Origin: Hyphomicrobiales bacterium
GTDB lineage: Bacteria; Pseudomonadota; Alphaproteobacteria; Rhizobiales; Rhizobiaceae
Reading direction: 5' to 3'
Assembly (NCBI GenBank): GCA_015654965.1
Contig: JAATGD010000267.1
Location: 1-11,709, forward strand
DNA length: 11,709 nt
Shown: piece after piece, positions 1-7,014 of the stretch
How the letters are laid out: the number at the start of each line of letters is the position of its first letter
Position numbering within the stretch: the first letter of the stretch is position 1
Position numbers and translations under genes: made by a program
The notes under the pieces: generated by a model
What the model saw: only the letters and a program-made list of their open reading frames with translations
Database searches by the model: none
Told to the model about the DNA's origin: nothing

Positions 1-1
1 A

Positions 2-436
2 ATTGCCGTTGTCATACCTACCCTTGATCCGCTGATGCGTTATGGAGGGGCGGCTTTCCTTTTCTATTATGGGGCGAAAAGCCTGTATGCGGTCTTCACC
101 GCTTCCAATGCCCTTACGGGGCGGAGTGACGACAAAACGGGGTTTGCCCGGACAATTGGCACATGTCTGGCCCTGACCTGGCTCAATCCGCATGTCTATC
201 TTGATACAGTCATCCTGCTGGGGACGATTTCCACGCAGTTTTCGGGATATCAAACTTCCTTTGCAGCCGGGGCAGTCACGGCATCCTTTGCCTTTTTCTT
301 CGCGCTCGGCTTCGGCGCGCGCTGGCTACGCCCGATCTTTGCCCGGCCATCATCGTGGCGCGTGCTCGATTTTCTCATTGCGCTGACCATGTGGACGATT
401 GCGCTCAAGCTGTTACGCGGTGCTGTGGCTGGTTGA
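2..436 (+). CDS. LysE/ArgO-family amino-acid exporter, 3' part
   Basis: This is the C-terminal 144 residues of an inner-membrane exporter of the LysE/ArgO family, which exports basic amino acids such as lysine and arginine. The frame is open from base 2, so the true start lies left of the window; the ATG at 35 is internal. The diagnostic stretch is TWLNPHVYLDTVILLGTIS, typical of the ArgO branch, in which the Asn-Pro lies in a conserved membrane segment. Further hydrophobic segments follow (around AVTASFAFFFALGFGARWL and LDFLIALTMWTIALKLL), matching the last helices of the family. It ends with TGA, 18 bases from the end of the convergent hydrolase gene, and I see no clear terminator hairpin between them. 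The family call is secure; the actual substrate is inferred from the family. Confidence 0.9.
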   Translation: MAVVIPTLDPLMRYGGAAFLFYYGAKSLYAVFTASNALTGRSDDKTGFARTIGTCLALTWLNPHVYLDTVILLGTISTQFSGYQTSFAAGAVTASFAFFFALGFGARWLRPIFARPSSWRVLDFLIALTMWTIALKLLRGAVAG

Positions 437-454
437 AAGAAACGAAGCCTGCGG

Positions 455-1051
455 TCATTTCAGGATTTTGAGAATATCACGGACGACTTCGGCTTGCAGC
501 GGCCTTTGTTTTTCGATGTTGAAATGTCCGACATCTTTCGTATTGGCAAAATCGCGATTGTCCAGTCTGCCTTTGAAACTGGGACCGGCGACGAGAGGGC
601 GTCCCCAACCATGTTCTGAGAAATAGAAATTGACGGCGCGCCTGATATTACCCGGAAGGGGATCGGGGGCGGTGGCGGCGAAAGAGGCCAGATAATCCAC
701 CCTGATACCCTGTTTATCCAGCACCTCGGCAATCGAAATAATGGCATTGGCCCCCAGAGAGTGGCCGATCAGAATGACGGGTTGCGCACCATATTTCTGG
801 CGATCGGCAATGATCCTATTGGCTACCATGCGCCAGGCGACATGACTTTTGACCTCGGCGTCAATGCCTGCCTGCTGCAATGCGGCGCCCATCTCATCAA
901 TGCCGGTCGAAAAAATATCTCCAAAGCCACGCAGCAGATAGACTTCAGCACGTTTTTGCGCAGCCAATGCCTGCTTGGGGCTACATGCCATGGCAAGCCC
1001 CATGGCAAGAAATGTACGACGACGGATGAGGTTTTCGGTTTCTTTTGACAT
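455..1051 (-). CDS. Tat-exported small serine hydrolase, alpha/beta fold
   Basis: The 198-residue protein has an N-terminal twin-arginine signal (RRRTFLAMGLA, residues 10-20) ending in a plausible signal peptidase site near ALAA (28-31), so it is probably exported folded to the periplasm. The mature part is a minimal alpha/beta hydrolase: an RGFG segment (41-44) near the first strand, the nucleophile elbow IGHSLGAN with Ser98, a candidate acid Asp130 (ATAPDPLP) and a candidate His176 (DVGHFNIE). The family includes lipases, esterases and thioesterases; the substrate is not evident. It is the last gene of a three-gene minus-strand unit, 21 bases after the methyltransferase-like gene. That gap holds a 12-bp direct repeat. 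A Cys at residue 23 is preceded by AMA rather than a canonical lipobox, so I do not call it a lipoprotein. Catalytic residues other than Ser98 are my assignment by position. Confidence 0.85.
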   Translation of the reverse strand: MSKETENLIRRRTFLAMGLAMACSPKQALAAQKRAEVYLLRGFGDIFSTGIDEMGAALQQAGIDAEVKSHVAWRMVANRIIADRQKYGAQPVILIGHSLGANAIISIAEVLDKQGIRVDYLASFAATAPDPLPGNIRRAVNFYFSEHGWGRPLVAGPSFKGRLDNRDFANTKDVGHFNIEKQRPLQAEVVRDILKILK

Positions 1052-1052
1052 T

Positions 1053-1078
1053 GGAAAGTTACCATGGGAAAGTTACCA
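1053..1078. repeat. 12-bp tandem direct repeat at a gene junction
   Basis: GGAAAGTTACCA occurs at 1053-1064 and again at 1067-1078, separated by TG. The second copy includes the stop codon of the methyltransferase-like gene, and the first copy fills the ribosome-binding region of the exported hydrolase. It looks like a small slippage duplication that lengthened the intergenic spacer. Confidence 0.9.
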
Positions 1079-1657
1079 GGGTTTTGGAATGATCCGTCCA
1101 GTTCGCTTGGCATAGTCGTCATAAGACTGTCCAAAGGCCTTGCGCATCATGGCTTCTTCGTGCCCCACACGATGGAAGTACAAAATACCCACCCCGACAA
1201 GGCCTGCCAGTCCCGCGAACCAGTTGGGCAATAAAAGAAATTGCGCGATCGCCCAAAGCCAGAAAGACAGATACATCGGATGGCGGACATATTTATAGAG
1301 ACCATCCGTCACAAGTTTGTGTTCGTTGCGAATCTCAAGCGTGACCGACCAGTTTTTGCCCAATTGACGGTGGCTTAGATAAAACAGCCACAGGAAAGCC
1401 AGTTCCACAGTCAGGCCAAGCCAGCCCAGCCAAGGCTGGAATGGATAATCAGCCATGGCTGGAAAGCCGGTTGCCACATAGATGATGGGAATAAGCGACA
1501 GGCCAAGACCTGCGGCGCTCAATGCCAGCCGGTCGGCAAGCGTTTTGGCATCGCGCAGCACTTTGATTTTACGGGCGCGGCGCTGGTGGGGTACGCGAAT
1601 AACCACCCAGGCGACAAGTCCGATTGCCCAGATAATCAGGGCCAAGGTTGGCGTCAT
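1073..1657 (-). CDS. Isoprenylcysteine carboxyl methyltransferase-like membrane protein
   Basis: The 194-residue integral membrane protein belongs to the ICMT/PEMT-like family, which transfers methyl groups from S-adenosylmethionine to lipid-linked or small hydrophobic acceptors. Four hydrophobic segments are visible, at about residues 4-21, 44-63, 76-95 and 128-160. The family signature is clear: GLYKYVRHPMY (119-129, with the Arg-His-Pro core at 125-127), then HEEAMMRKAFG (166-176) and a Tyr/Arg-rich tail, which form the SAM-binding end in this fold. The ATG at 1657 overlaps the stop of the upstream hydrolase gene (ATGA). This supports it over an in-frame upstream start at 1741 that would add 28 non-hydrophobic residues; an AGGTAG ribosome-binding site also precedes it. 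True bacterial ICMT substrates are mostly unknown, so the acceptor cannot be named. Its coupling to two hydrolases suggests a lipid or ester substrate, which is inference. Confidence 0.87.
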   Translation of the reverse strand: MTPTLALIIWAIGLVAWVVIRVPHQRRARKIKVLRDAKTLADRLALSAAGLGLSLIPIIYVATGFPAMADYPFQPWLGWLGLTVELAFLWLFYLSHRQLGKNWSVTLEIRNEHKLVTDGLYKYVRHPMYLSFWLWAIAQFLLLPNWFAGLAGLVGVGILYFHRVGHEEAMMRKAFGQSYDDYAKRTGRIIPKPW

Positions 1658-2841
1658 TCTGAAACTACCTTTTCGGGCCTTTGGCCGCTGCCTGACACAT
1701 GGTTTGCTGCACGTTCCGACAAAAAGATCGGGCCACAGCAAACCTGAAAAAAATCATACCAATAGCGCTTGGTATTGCCGAATATATATTGGTAATGCAC
1801 ACGAAAAAGGTTTCTTTTCACCCGTTTATAGGTTTCGGCCAAGAGCATGTCCTTGATGCGTACTGTACGGATGACAGGGAATGCTCTGCCGGATGGACGG
1901 TGCAGCTTCATTTCCGCAACCGGGTCGGTCTTGTAGAAATTGATGACATCGGTCAGGCACTGGATTTCAACCCATTCCAGCTTTTCATCATCAATGAGCC
2001 GTTGCATACCATCGCGAAACTGTTTTGCAGCCGGATGATAACCAGCTTTCAGCGCGGTGGAGCCAAGTGTCAGAAGCGATATTTTTTCCGCACGGGTCGA
2101 AAAAAATGGATCAAGAGTGTGACAGCGCGCGGCGGCATCAAGCATCAGCATGCCGCCCGTGCTGTGGCCGATCAGGATGACTTCATCATATTTTTCGTCA
2201 CTTACACGCTTGACGATATTGTCTGCAAAATTTTGCAACAGCTTTTCCGCATCCGGGCGGCGTCCGCGTATGAAATTGAGCGAGAAGGACCACAAATCCA
2301 TCAGATGATTGGTGGACCAGCGTTTACCAAGGACGATGAGCGCGAGGGAAAAGATAATTAGCCCGACAATCCAGCTGATAAATCCGAGCCATGGCGCGGT
2401 CAAACGGGCGCTGAGAAGACCCACCAGCACAAACAGGATAAGGGCCAGAAACGGATAAAGAAAATAGAGGGCAAAACGCCATGCGCTGACAAAGAAATGA
2501 AACGCTGTACCGGAAAAAACAAAATCGCCAAAGGCCCGGATATATTTGCCCACGCGCACAGCGAGAGGTCGTTCAAAATCGGCAAGCACGATTTTATCAA
2601 GCGTGAGAAAATGAAAATCGGTCACTGTTGACCAGTTTTCCTGCGCGCTGCGTGTCTCGATGGTAGCTTTGCCAAGGCCGCCATCCGGGCTTTTCTCAAC
2701 GGGCAAAACCTCGGAGCGATAATCCCAAAGACTATCAAAACGCGCGATTTCTTTGCGTAGCCGCTTGAAAAACGCCTCGGGCGTTTTTGGGTCATATCCA
2801 CCAATGAAAAAAACGGCGCGCCGCTGGACCGACTGATTCAT
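1654..2841 (-). CDS. Membrane-anchored alpha/beta hydrolase, probable lipase/esterase
   Basis: This 395-residue protein starts MNQSVQRRAVFFIGGYDP, a strand-and-turn of alpha/beta hydrolase type. In the middle it carries two strongly hydrophobic segments (about residues 115-140 and 150-172), predicted to form a membrane hairpin between the N-terminal and catalytic parts. The catalytic half has ILIGHSTGGMLML with nucleophile Ser227 in the GxSxG elbow, possible acids near CLTD (Asp298) or YKTD (Asp306), and a candidate His349 (RVHYQYIFGN). The product is not recognised beyond the fold. It is the first gene of the minus-strand unit and overlaps the methyltransferase-like gene by four bases. The start is uncertain: no good ribosome-binding site precedes the ATG at 2841, and an in-frame TTG at 2937 would add 32 residues but leave only about 30 bases before the divergent kinase gene. 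Confidence 0.8.
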   Translation of the reverse strand: MNQSVQRRAVFFIGGYDPKTPEAFFKRLRKEIARFDSLWDYRSEVLPVEKSPDGGLGKATIETRSAQENWSTVTDFHFLTLDKIVLADFERPLAVRVGKYIRAFGDFVFSGTAFHFFVSAWRFALYFLYPFLALILFVLVGLLSARLTAPWLGFISWIVGLIIFSLALIVLGKRWSTNHLMDLWSFSLNFIRGRRPDAEKLLQNFADNIVKRVSDEKYDEVILIGHSTGGMLMLDAAARCHTLDPFFSTRAEKISLLTLGSTALKAGYHPAAKQFRDGMQRLIDDEKLEWVEIQCLTDVINFYKTDPVAEMKLHRPSGRAFPVIRTVRIKDMLLAETYKRVKRNLFRVHYQYIFGNTKRYWYDFFQVCCGPIFLSERAANHVSGSGQRPEKVVSE

Positions 2842-2968
2842 TAGGAAAGCGTAATTTGCAATGTAACGATTGTCGAGATCAATCAGCGCCCGACTGAATG
2901 AAATTGCGTATTCATCGATAAGCAGGTTTGATAGCAATGGGGCAGGTTATGGAGGATGGGTGGAGATC

Positions 2969-3889
2969 ATGAGCCGTAAAATACTGTGTGTGGGCGCTTT
3001 GACGCTCGACACGATCTTTCGTCTTGAAGACTTGCCAAAGACGGCTGGCAAATTCATCCCCGGTGAGGCGGTTCAGATTGCGGCAGGCATGGCTTCCAGC
3101 GCTGCCGCCGCCATTGCCCGACTGGGTGGAAAAGCCGCCCTGTGGGCGTCCGCGGGTGATGATGCGACAGGTGAGCGCGTGATTGCTCAATTATGCACCG
3201 AAGGTGTTGATTGCACGCAAGTTCGTCGTTTAGCCGGTACGCGGACTGCATTTTCATCCATTCTGATCGATGCGAAGGGGGAGCGTATCATCGTCCCCTT
3301 TTATGATCACGCACTTGCTCAAGCTGATGATGCAGCTCCTTTTATCAAAGATGCAACCTATGCTGCGGTCATGGTTGACGTGCGCTGGCCGTGGGCGGCT
3401 CAAACGGCGTTGCGAGCGGCAAGAGAGGCAGAGATTCCGGCCATTCTGGATGCCGATACGGCACCCGTCGCATTTCTGGAAACGTTGCTTCCGCTGGCAA
3501 GCCATATTGTTGCATCGGAACCGGCTGCAATCAGCGTGACTGGAACCGATGATCTAAGCGCCTGCGTAAAAATTCTGGCCAGTCGCTATGGTGTATTCGT
3601 GGCGGTCACAGCCGGAGCGGACGGTTGTTACTGGACGCAAGGGGCTGGTCAGCCGGTTCATCATATTGCCGGTTTCATGGTTGATGCGGTGGATACGCTG
3701 GCGGCTGTTGATGTGTTTCATGGGGCTTTTGCACAAGGTCTTGTCGCAGAAGAGCCGATGGAAGAGATCATCCGTTTCGCCAATGCCGCCGCTGCCATCA
3801 AATGTGCCCGATTTGGCGGAAGGGCAGGATCGCCAACGCGGGCAGAGGTGATTGCCTTCATGAGAAACGGTATCGTGCCAGCTCTGTAA
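2969..3889 (+). CDS. PfkB-family carbohydrate kinase with an altered GAGD motif
   Basis: The 306-residue protein has the ribokinase/PfkB fold and would phosphorylate a sugar or sugar acid with ATP in the cytoplasm. It begins KILCVGALTLDTIF, the usual first strand with the substrate-binding Asp. A degenerate substrate-side glycine motif follows (AAGMASSAAAAIARLGG, 38-54), then VASEPAA (181-187) in the position of the N-x-x-E motif, and DTLAAVDVFHGAFA (242-255) as the C-terminal signature. Normally this reads DTxGAGD; the catalytic Asp248 is kept, but the Gly before it is Val247 (GTT, 3707-3709), which should disturb the anion hole. The family resembles the KDG kinase and sulfofructose kinase branches, and the aldolase next door makes a 2-keto-3-deoxy sugar acid plausible. 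A GTG at 2960 with GGAGG four bases upstream is an alternative start adding three residues. The gene stands 101 bases before the aldolase. Confidence 0.85.
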   Translation: MSRKILCVGALTLDTIFRLEDLPKTAGKFIPGEAVQIAAGMASSAAAAIARLGGKAALWASAGDDATGERVIAQLCTEGVDCTQVRRLAGTRTAFSSILIDAKGERIIVPFYDHALAQADDAAPFIKDATYAAVMVDVRWPWAAQTALRAAREAEIPAILDADTAPVAFLETLLPLASHIVASEPAAISVTGTDDLSACVKILASRYGVFVAVTAGADGCYWTQGAGQPVHHIAGFMVDAVDTLAAVDVFHGAFAQGLVAEEPMEEIIRFANAAAAIKCARFGGRAGSPTRAEVIAFMRNGIVPAL

Positions 3890-3927
3890 AACCTCCTCTC
3901 TATTGTCAAATCCATGCTGGGCGCGAA

Positions 3928-3933
3928 TTGACA
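3928..3933 (+). promoter_or_regulatory. Putative -35 box of the aldolase-regulator-transporter operon
   Basis: A perfect TTGACA lies in the 101-base gap between the kinase and aldolase genes. No canonical -10 box follows at 16-18 bases (the sequence there is near GTCTGT). The -10 assignment is therefore weak, as is common in alphaproteobacterial promoters. Confidence 0.5.
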
Positions 3934-3937
3934 CTTT

Positions 3938-3951
3938 ACTAACATGTTAGT
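3938..3951. promoter_or_regulatory. Candidate GntR/FCD operator, perfect 14-bp palindrome
   Basis: ACTAACATGTTAGT is a perfect inverted repeat. It begins four bases after TTGACA, inside the would-be spacer between -35 and -10, so a bound dimer would block RNA polymerase. FadR/FCD-type GntR regulators bind short palindromes of this size, and such a regulator is encoded two genes downstream in the same unit, so autorepression is the natural reading. I found no second copy at the other gene starts of the window. The palindrome is directly seen; the binding partner is inferred. Confidence 0.6.
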
Positions 3952-3990
3952 CTGTGCAAGCTTATAGCTCAAATAAGGGAGGAGAGGGTC

Positions 3991-4911
3991 TTGGTGCACA
4001 TTCAAACTGGGCCGGATGATCAGGCAGGCACGAAACGTTTCGGGCTGTCGGCAGCCTTGACGACACCATTTCAGGCGGACGGTACGATTGATGTTGATCG
4101 CGCATTAAAACATGCGCAGGCGCGTCTCGCGAAAGGCTGTACAAGCGTCACATTGTTCGGCACAACAGGAGAGGGCGCTTCGATCGGGGATGCCGAGCGC
4201 AGCACATTGCTCGGGGCACTGATTGAAGGCGGTATTCCGGCTGAAGCCATCGTGACGGGTGTGATGGCAAATTCCGTTGCCGATGCGGTGCGCCAGTCAC
4301 GCGATGCTTTACAGCGAGGCTGCAAGGCTATCCTTCTCGCACCTCCCTCTTATTTCAAGAATCTTTCCGACAATGGCCTGTTCGACTGGTTTTCAGCCGT
4401 TTTCAACGGGCTGGGCAAAGATGCGCGCAGCATGATCCTCTATAATATTCCCTCTGTGACAGCGGTCGAGCTTTCGGTCGATCTCGTCAGCCGCCTGCGC
4501 GCGGCATTTGGAGGGATTATCACCGGCGTCAAGGATTCCTCTGGCAATTGGGCCTATACCGAAAAACTGCTTGCCGCGCATAAGGATATCGCCATCCTGA
4601 TCGGCGACGAACGCGATCTGGCCAAAGGTGTGCGCCTTGGCGGGCAGGGCGCGATTTCCGGCATGGCCAATCTTTTCCCCGAGCGTCTTCTGCGCATGAT
4701 CGATTATGGGCAAGACGATGCCGAGCTGGTGGATGCTGTGCAACGGCTTCTCCATTATCCGGTGACGCCAGCGGTCAAGGCTATGGTTGCGCGCCACACA
4801 GGAGATGCCGAATGGCGTCGTGTACGTGCGCCGCTGGTCGTCCTCAATGATGCGGATTTCGAGGCGATCGGGCGTGTATTCGATCATTTACATCTGGCAA
4901 AAGCCGCCTGA
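3991..4911 (+). CDS. DHDPS/NAL-superfamily Schiff-base aldolase, not DapA-like
   Basis: The 306-residue TIM-barrel protein belongs to the dihydrodipicolinate synthase/N-acetylneuraminate lyase superfamily, class I aldolases acting on 2-keto acids. Visible motifs are FGTTGEG (56-62, pyruvate carboxylate binding), the catalytic Tyr151 in ILYNIPSVTA, and the Schiff-base Lys181 in GVKDSSGN. In DapA the segment after the Tyr contains a conserved Arg (YNVPSRT in E. coli) that binds the distal carboxylate; here that position is Val156. The protein is therefore unlikely to make lysine precursors and better fits cleavage of a 2-keto-3-deoxy sugar acid to pyruvate plus an aldehyde. The neighbouring kinase, sugar transporter and FCD regulator agree. 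A strong purine-rich ribosome-binding site (GGGAGGAGAGGG, 3977-3988) precedes TTG at 3991; GTG at 3994 is an equally possible start one codon later. The true substrate is unknown. Confidence 0.87.
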   Translation: MVHIQTGPDDQAGTKRFGLSAALTTPFQADGTIDVDRALKHAQARLAKGCTSVTLFGTTGEGASIGDAERSTLLGALIEGGIPAEAIVTGVMANSVADAVRQSRDALQRGCKAILLAPPSYFKNLSDNGLFDWFSAVFNGLGKDARSMILYNIPSVTAVELSVDLVSRLRAAFGGIITGVKDSSGNWAYTEKLLAAHKDIAILIGDERDLAKGVRLGGQGAISGMANLFPERLLRMIDYGQDDAELVDAVQRLLHYPVTPAVKAMVARHTGDAEWRRVRAPLVVLNDADFEAIGRVFDHLHLAKAA

Positions 4912-4940
4912 GCGCGGCATAAGCATTCTAGAAGCAATGT

Positions 4941-4945
4941 GAGGG
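4941..4945 (+). promoter_or_regulatory. Ribosome-binding site that questions the regulator's start
   Basis: GAGGG directly abuts the ATG at 4946, with zero spacing. The in-frame TTG at 4952 has a spacing of six bases and is the better fit, so the regulator may begin two codons later than annotated. Confidence 0.5.
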
Positions 4946-5614
4946 ATGGTTTTGGCGGACGATAATCACGAGCCGGTAAAATTGCGGGACAAGGCCTATC
5001 AGAGCTTTACCCGGCATTTGCTGGCGCGTGATTTTCATCCCGGGCAGTTTGTTTCGCAACGCCAGCTTGTCACCATGACCGGTCTGACGCTTGGGGCCAT
5101 TCGCGAGCTGATACCGCGCCTTGAAGCGGAAGGTCTTATCAAGACGGTTCCACAGCGCGGGCTTCAGATCGCGCATATCGATCTCAATCTCATTCGTGAG
5201 GCATTCCAGTTTCGTCTTTTCATAGAGAAGGAATCGGTTGCGATCTTTTGTCAGTCAGCTTCCGATCAATTGTTGCAATCCTTGCGCCATCAGCATGAGG
5301 AAACGCTCAAGCGGGCCATGCACGATGGCGAGACGCTGGAACTTGAAGAACAGGCGCAGATTATCGACTGGAACCTGCATGATACGATTGTCGGCTCGCT
5401 CGACAATGAAATCATCTGGCGTGCCTATCAGACCAACACCATCAAGATGCGCCTGATCAATCAGGAGCGCTTTCGCATTACGGGCCGGGTTATTCCGGTC
5501 ATGCAGGAGCATCTGGCGGTTCTCACGGCCATTGAAACCCGTGAGCCGCAGACAGCCATGGACGCCATCGCCATTCATATTAACAATGCAAGGACGCTCG
5601 CATTGCGTATTTAA
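4946..5614 (+). CDS. GntR-family regulator, FCD (FadR) subfamily
   Basis: The 222-residue DNA-binding protein has an N-terminal winged helix (about residues 10-76, from VKLRDKAYQSF through the recognition region QLVTMTGLTLGAIRELIPRLE to the wing KTVPQRGLQI). An all-helical FCD effector domain follows. The metal-binding set of FCD proteins can be picked out: Asp141 and His145 (DWNLHDTIV), His189 (QEHLAVL) and His211 (AIHINNAR), so a divalent metal probably helps bind a carboxylate ligand such as a sugar acid. FCD regulators usually repress the catabolic operon they sit in. This one lies between the aldolase (34-base gap) and the transporter (65-base gap), and a perfect palindrome is present at the putative operon promoter. 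The ATG at 4946 has poor spacing to its ribosome-binding site; TTG at 4952 is an alternative. The ligand is unknown. Confidence 0.92.
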   Translation: MVLADDNHEPVKLRDKAYQSFTRHLLARDFHPGQFVSQRQLVTMTGLTLGAIRELIPRLEAEGLIKTVPQRGLQIAHIDLNLIREAFQFRLFIEKESVAIFCQSASDQLLQSLRHQHEETLKRAMHDGETLELEEQAQIIDWNLHDTIVGSLDNEIIWRAYQTNTIKMRLINQERFRITGRVIPVMQEHLAVLTAIETREPQTAMDAIAIHINNARTLALRI

Positions 5615-5679
5615 ACGGACTGAAACCGAAGGCCGGGCAAGAGGAGTTGCTAGGTCTTCCGAGCAGGGGAGGAGAAGGC

Positions 5680-7014
5680 ATGAAACTATTTCATCCGACA
5701 CGTCGCCAGTTTCTGGCGGGATCGGCAGCAGTCGCTGCCTCTGGCATGACAGGCATCAGCCCGTCTTTCGCCCAGTCATCAGTCGACTGGAAGAAATTTG
5801 CCGGCACAACGCTTGAAGTCAACCTCATCAAAAGCCCGCGCGGCGAAATCCTTCAGAAACATCAGAAGGAATTTGAGGAACTGACCGGCATCAAGGTACA
5901 TTCGGAGCAGATGCCGGAACAGCAGCAGCGCCAGAAGGCGGTGATCGAGCTGACCTCGGGTCGCCCAAGTTTTGACGTCATTCACATCAGCTATCACGTG
6001 CAAAAACGCCAGTTTGAAAAGGGTGGCTGGCTGGCCGATCTCAACCCGTTCCTGAAAGACCCGACGCTCACCGAGGCATCACTGAACGAGGATGATTTCG
6101 CAAGTGCGGGCCTGACCTTTGCCAAGGATGCCAATGGGCGTTTTGGAGCGCTGCCCTTCTCGGTGGATTACTGGATCATCTACTGGAACAAGGAGCTTTT
6201 TGCCGCCAAGGGAATTGAATATCCGAAGACTTTTGAAGAACTGGTAACAGCCGCCGAAACGCTGACCGACCCCGCGACCAATACCTATGGCTTTGTCGCG
6301 CGCGGTATGAAGAACGCCAATGTGCCGGTCTTCACCAGCCTCATGCTGGGTTATGGCAAGCAGTCAGTGGATGCCGATGGCAATTTACAGACGGATTCGG
6401 CTGAGGGCATTGAAGCGGCAAAGCTTTATCAGCGTCTGATGACCAAATCGGCACCGCCCGGTGTCGCGGGTTTCAACTGGGCGGAATGCCAGTCGAGCTT
6501 TCTTCAGGGCAAGGTCGGCATGTGGCTCGATGGGATCGGCTTTGCGCCGCCGCTTGAAGACCCGAACAAGTCGCGTGTGGTTGGCAAGGTTGGCTATGGC
6601 GTCATTCCCGCAGGTCCCAATGCGCAGGCAGCGCCCACCACGGGTGACGGTATTGGCGTAACCGAAGCCTCCAAAAACAAGGAAGCCGCCTATCTTTATT
6701 GCCAATGGGCGATCTCCAAGGAAATGGGCGCAAGACTTCTGCAAACCGGCTCGGGCGTCCCGTTCCGCAAGTCGATCATCGATGATGAAGTCGTGCGCAA
6801 GGGCGTCACCATGCCGGAAGGCTGGGTGGAAGCATTGTCGAAATCCGCGCCGATCAGCGAGCTGTGCCTGCCGGTTATCGTGCCGGTGACGGAGTTCCGC
6901 GACATTATCGGTGTTGGCCTCACCAATCTTCTCAATGGAGCGGAAGCGGAAGCCGAGATGAAACGGGCGACGGAAGAATTCCGTCCTGTGCTTGCGCGGA
7001 GCGAAGGAAAATGA
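5680..7014 (+). CDS. ABC sugar transporter, periplasmic binding protein, Tat signal (first set)
   Basis: This 444-residue family 1 extracellular solute-binding protein is the periplasmic receptor of a CUT1-type importer. Its N-terminus HPTRRQFLAGSAAVAAS carries a clear twin-arginine signal (Arg8-Arg9, then Q-F-L), with likely cleavage after residue 31 (SPSFA, then QSS). The mature part has the family's bilobal pattern, with the early strand TTLEVNLIKSPRGEILQKH and a middle FGALPFSVDYWIIYWNKELF, where the Tyr/Trp-rich stretch typically lines the sugar site. AGGGGAGGAGAAGG just before the ATG fixes the start; an in-frame ATG 33 bases upstream lacks such a site and would spoil the signal peptide. 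The stop overlaps the start of permease 1 (ATGA). Ligand specificity cannot be read from the sequence. The aldolase-kinase neighbourhood suggests a sugar acid precursor or an oligosaccharide containing it. Confidence 0.92.
   Translation: MKLFHPTRRQFLAGSAAVAASGMTGISPSFAQSSVDWKKFAGTTLEVNLIKSPRGEILQKHQKEFEELTGIKVHSEQMPEQQQRQKAVIELTSGRPSFDVIHISYHVQKRQFEKGGWLADLNPFLKDPTLTEASLNEDDFASAGLTFAKDANGRFGALPFSVDYWIIYWNKELFAAKGIEYPKTFEELVTAAETLTDPATNTYGFVARGMKNANVPVFTSLMLGYGKQSVDADGNLQTDSAEGIEAAKLYQRLMTKSAPPGVAGFNWAECQSSFLQGKVGMWLDGIGFAPPLEDPNKSRVVGKVGYGVIPAGPNAQAAPTTGDGIGVTEASKNKEAAYLYCQWAISKEMGARLLQTGSGVPFRKSIIDDEVVRKGVTMPEGWVEALSKSAPISELCLPVIVPVTEFRDIIGVGLTNLLNGAEAEAEMKRATEEFRPVLARSEGK

Noticed and set aside
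437..454. Terminator between the convergent exporter and hydrolase genes
   Set aside because: Only 18 bases, with no inverted repeat followed by a T-run on either strand.
2969..3889. Naming the kinase kdgK or a sulfofructose kinase (yihV)
   Set aside because: The PfkB branch cannot be resolved by eye, and no sulfoquinovose or KDG-specific partner enzyme is in the window.
3991..4911. Naming the aldolase dapA
   Set aside because: The carboxylate-binding Arg after the catalytic Tyr is Val, and the setting is sugar uptake, not lysine synthesis.
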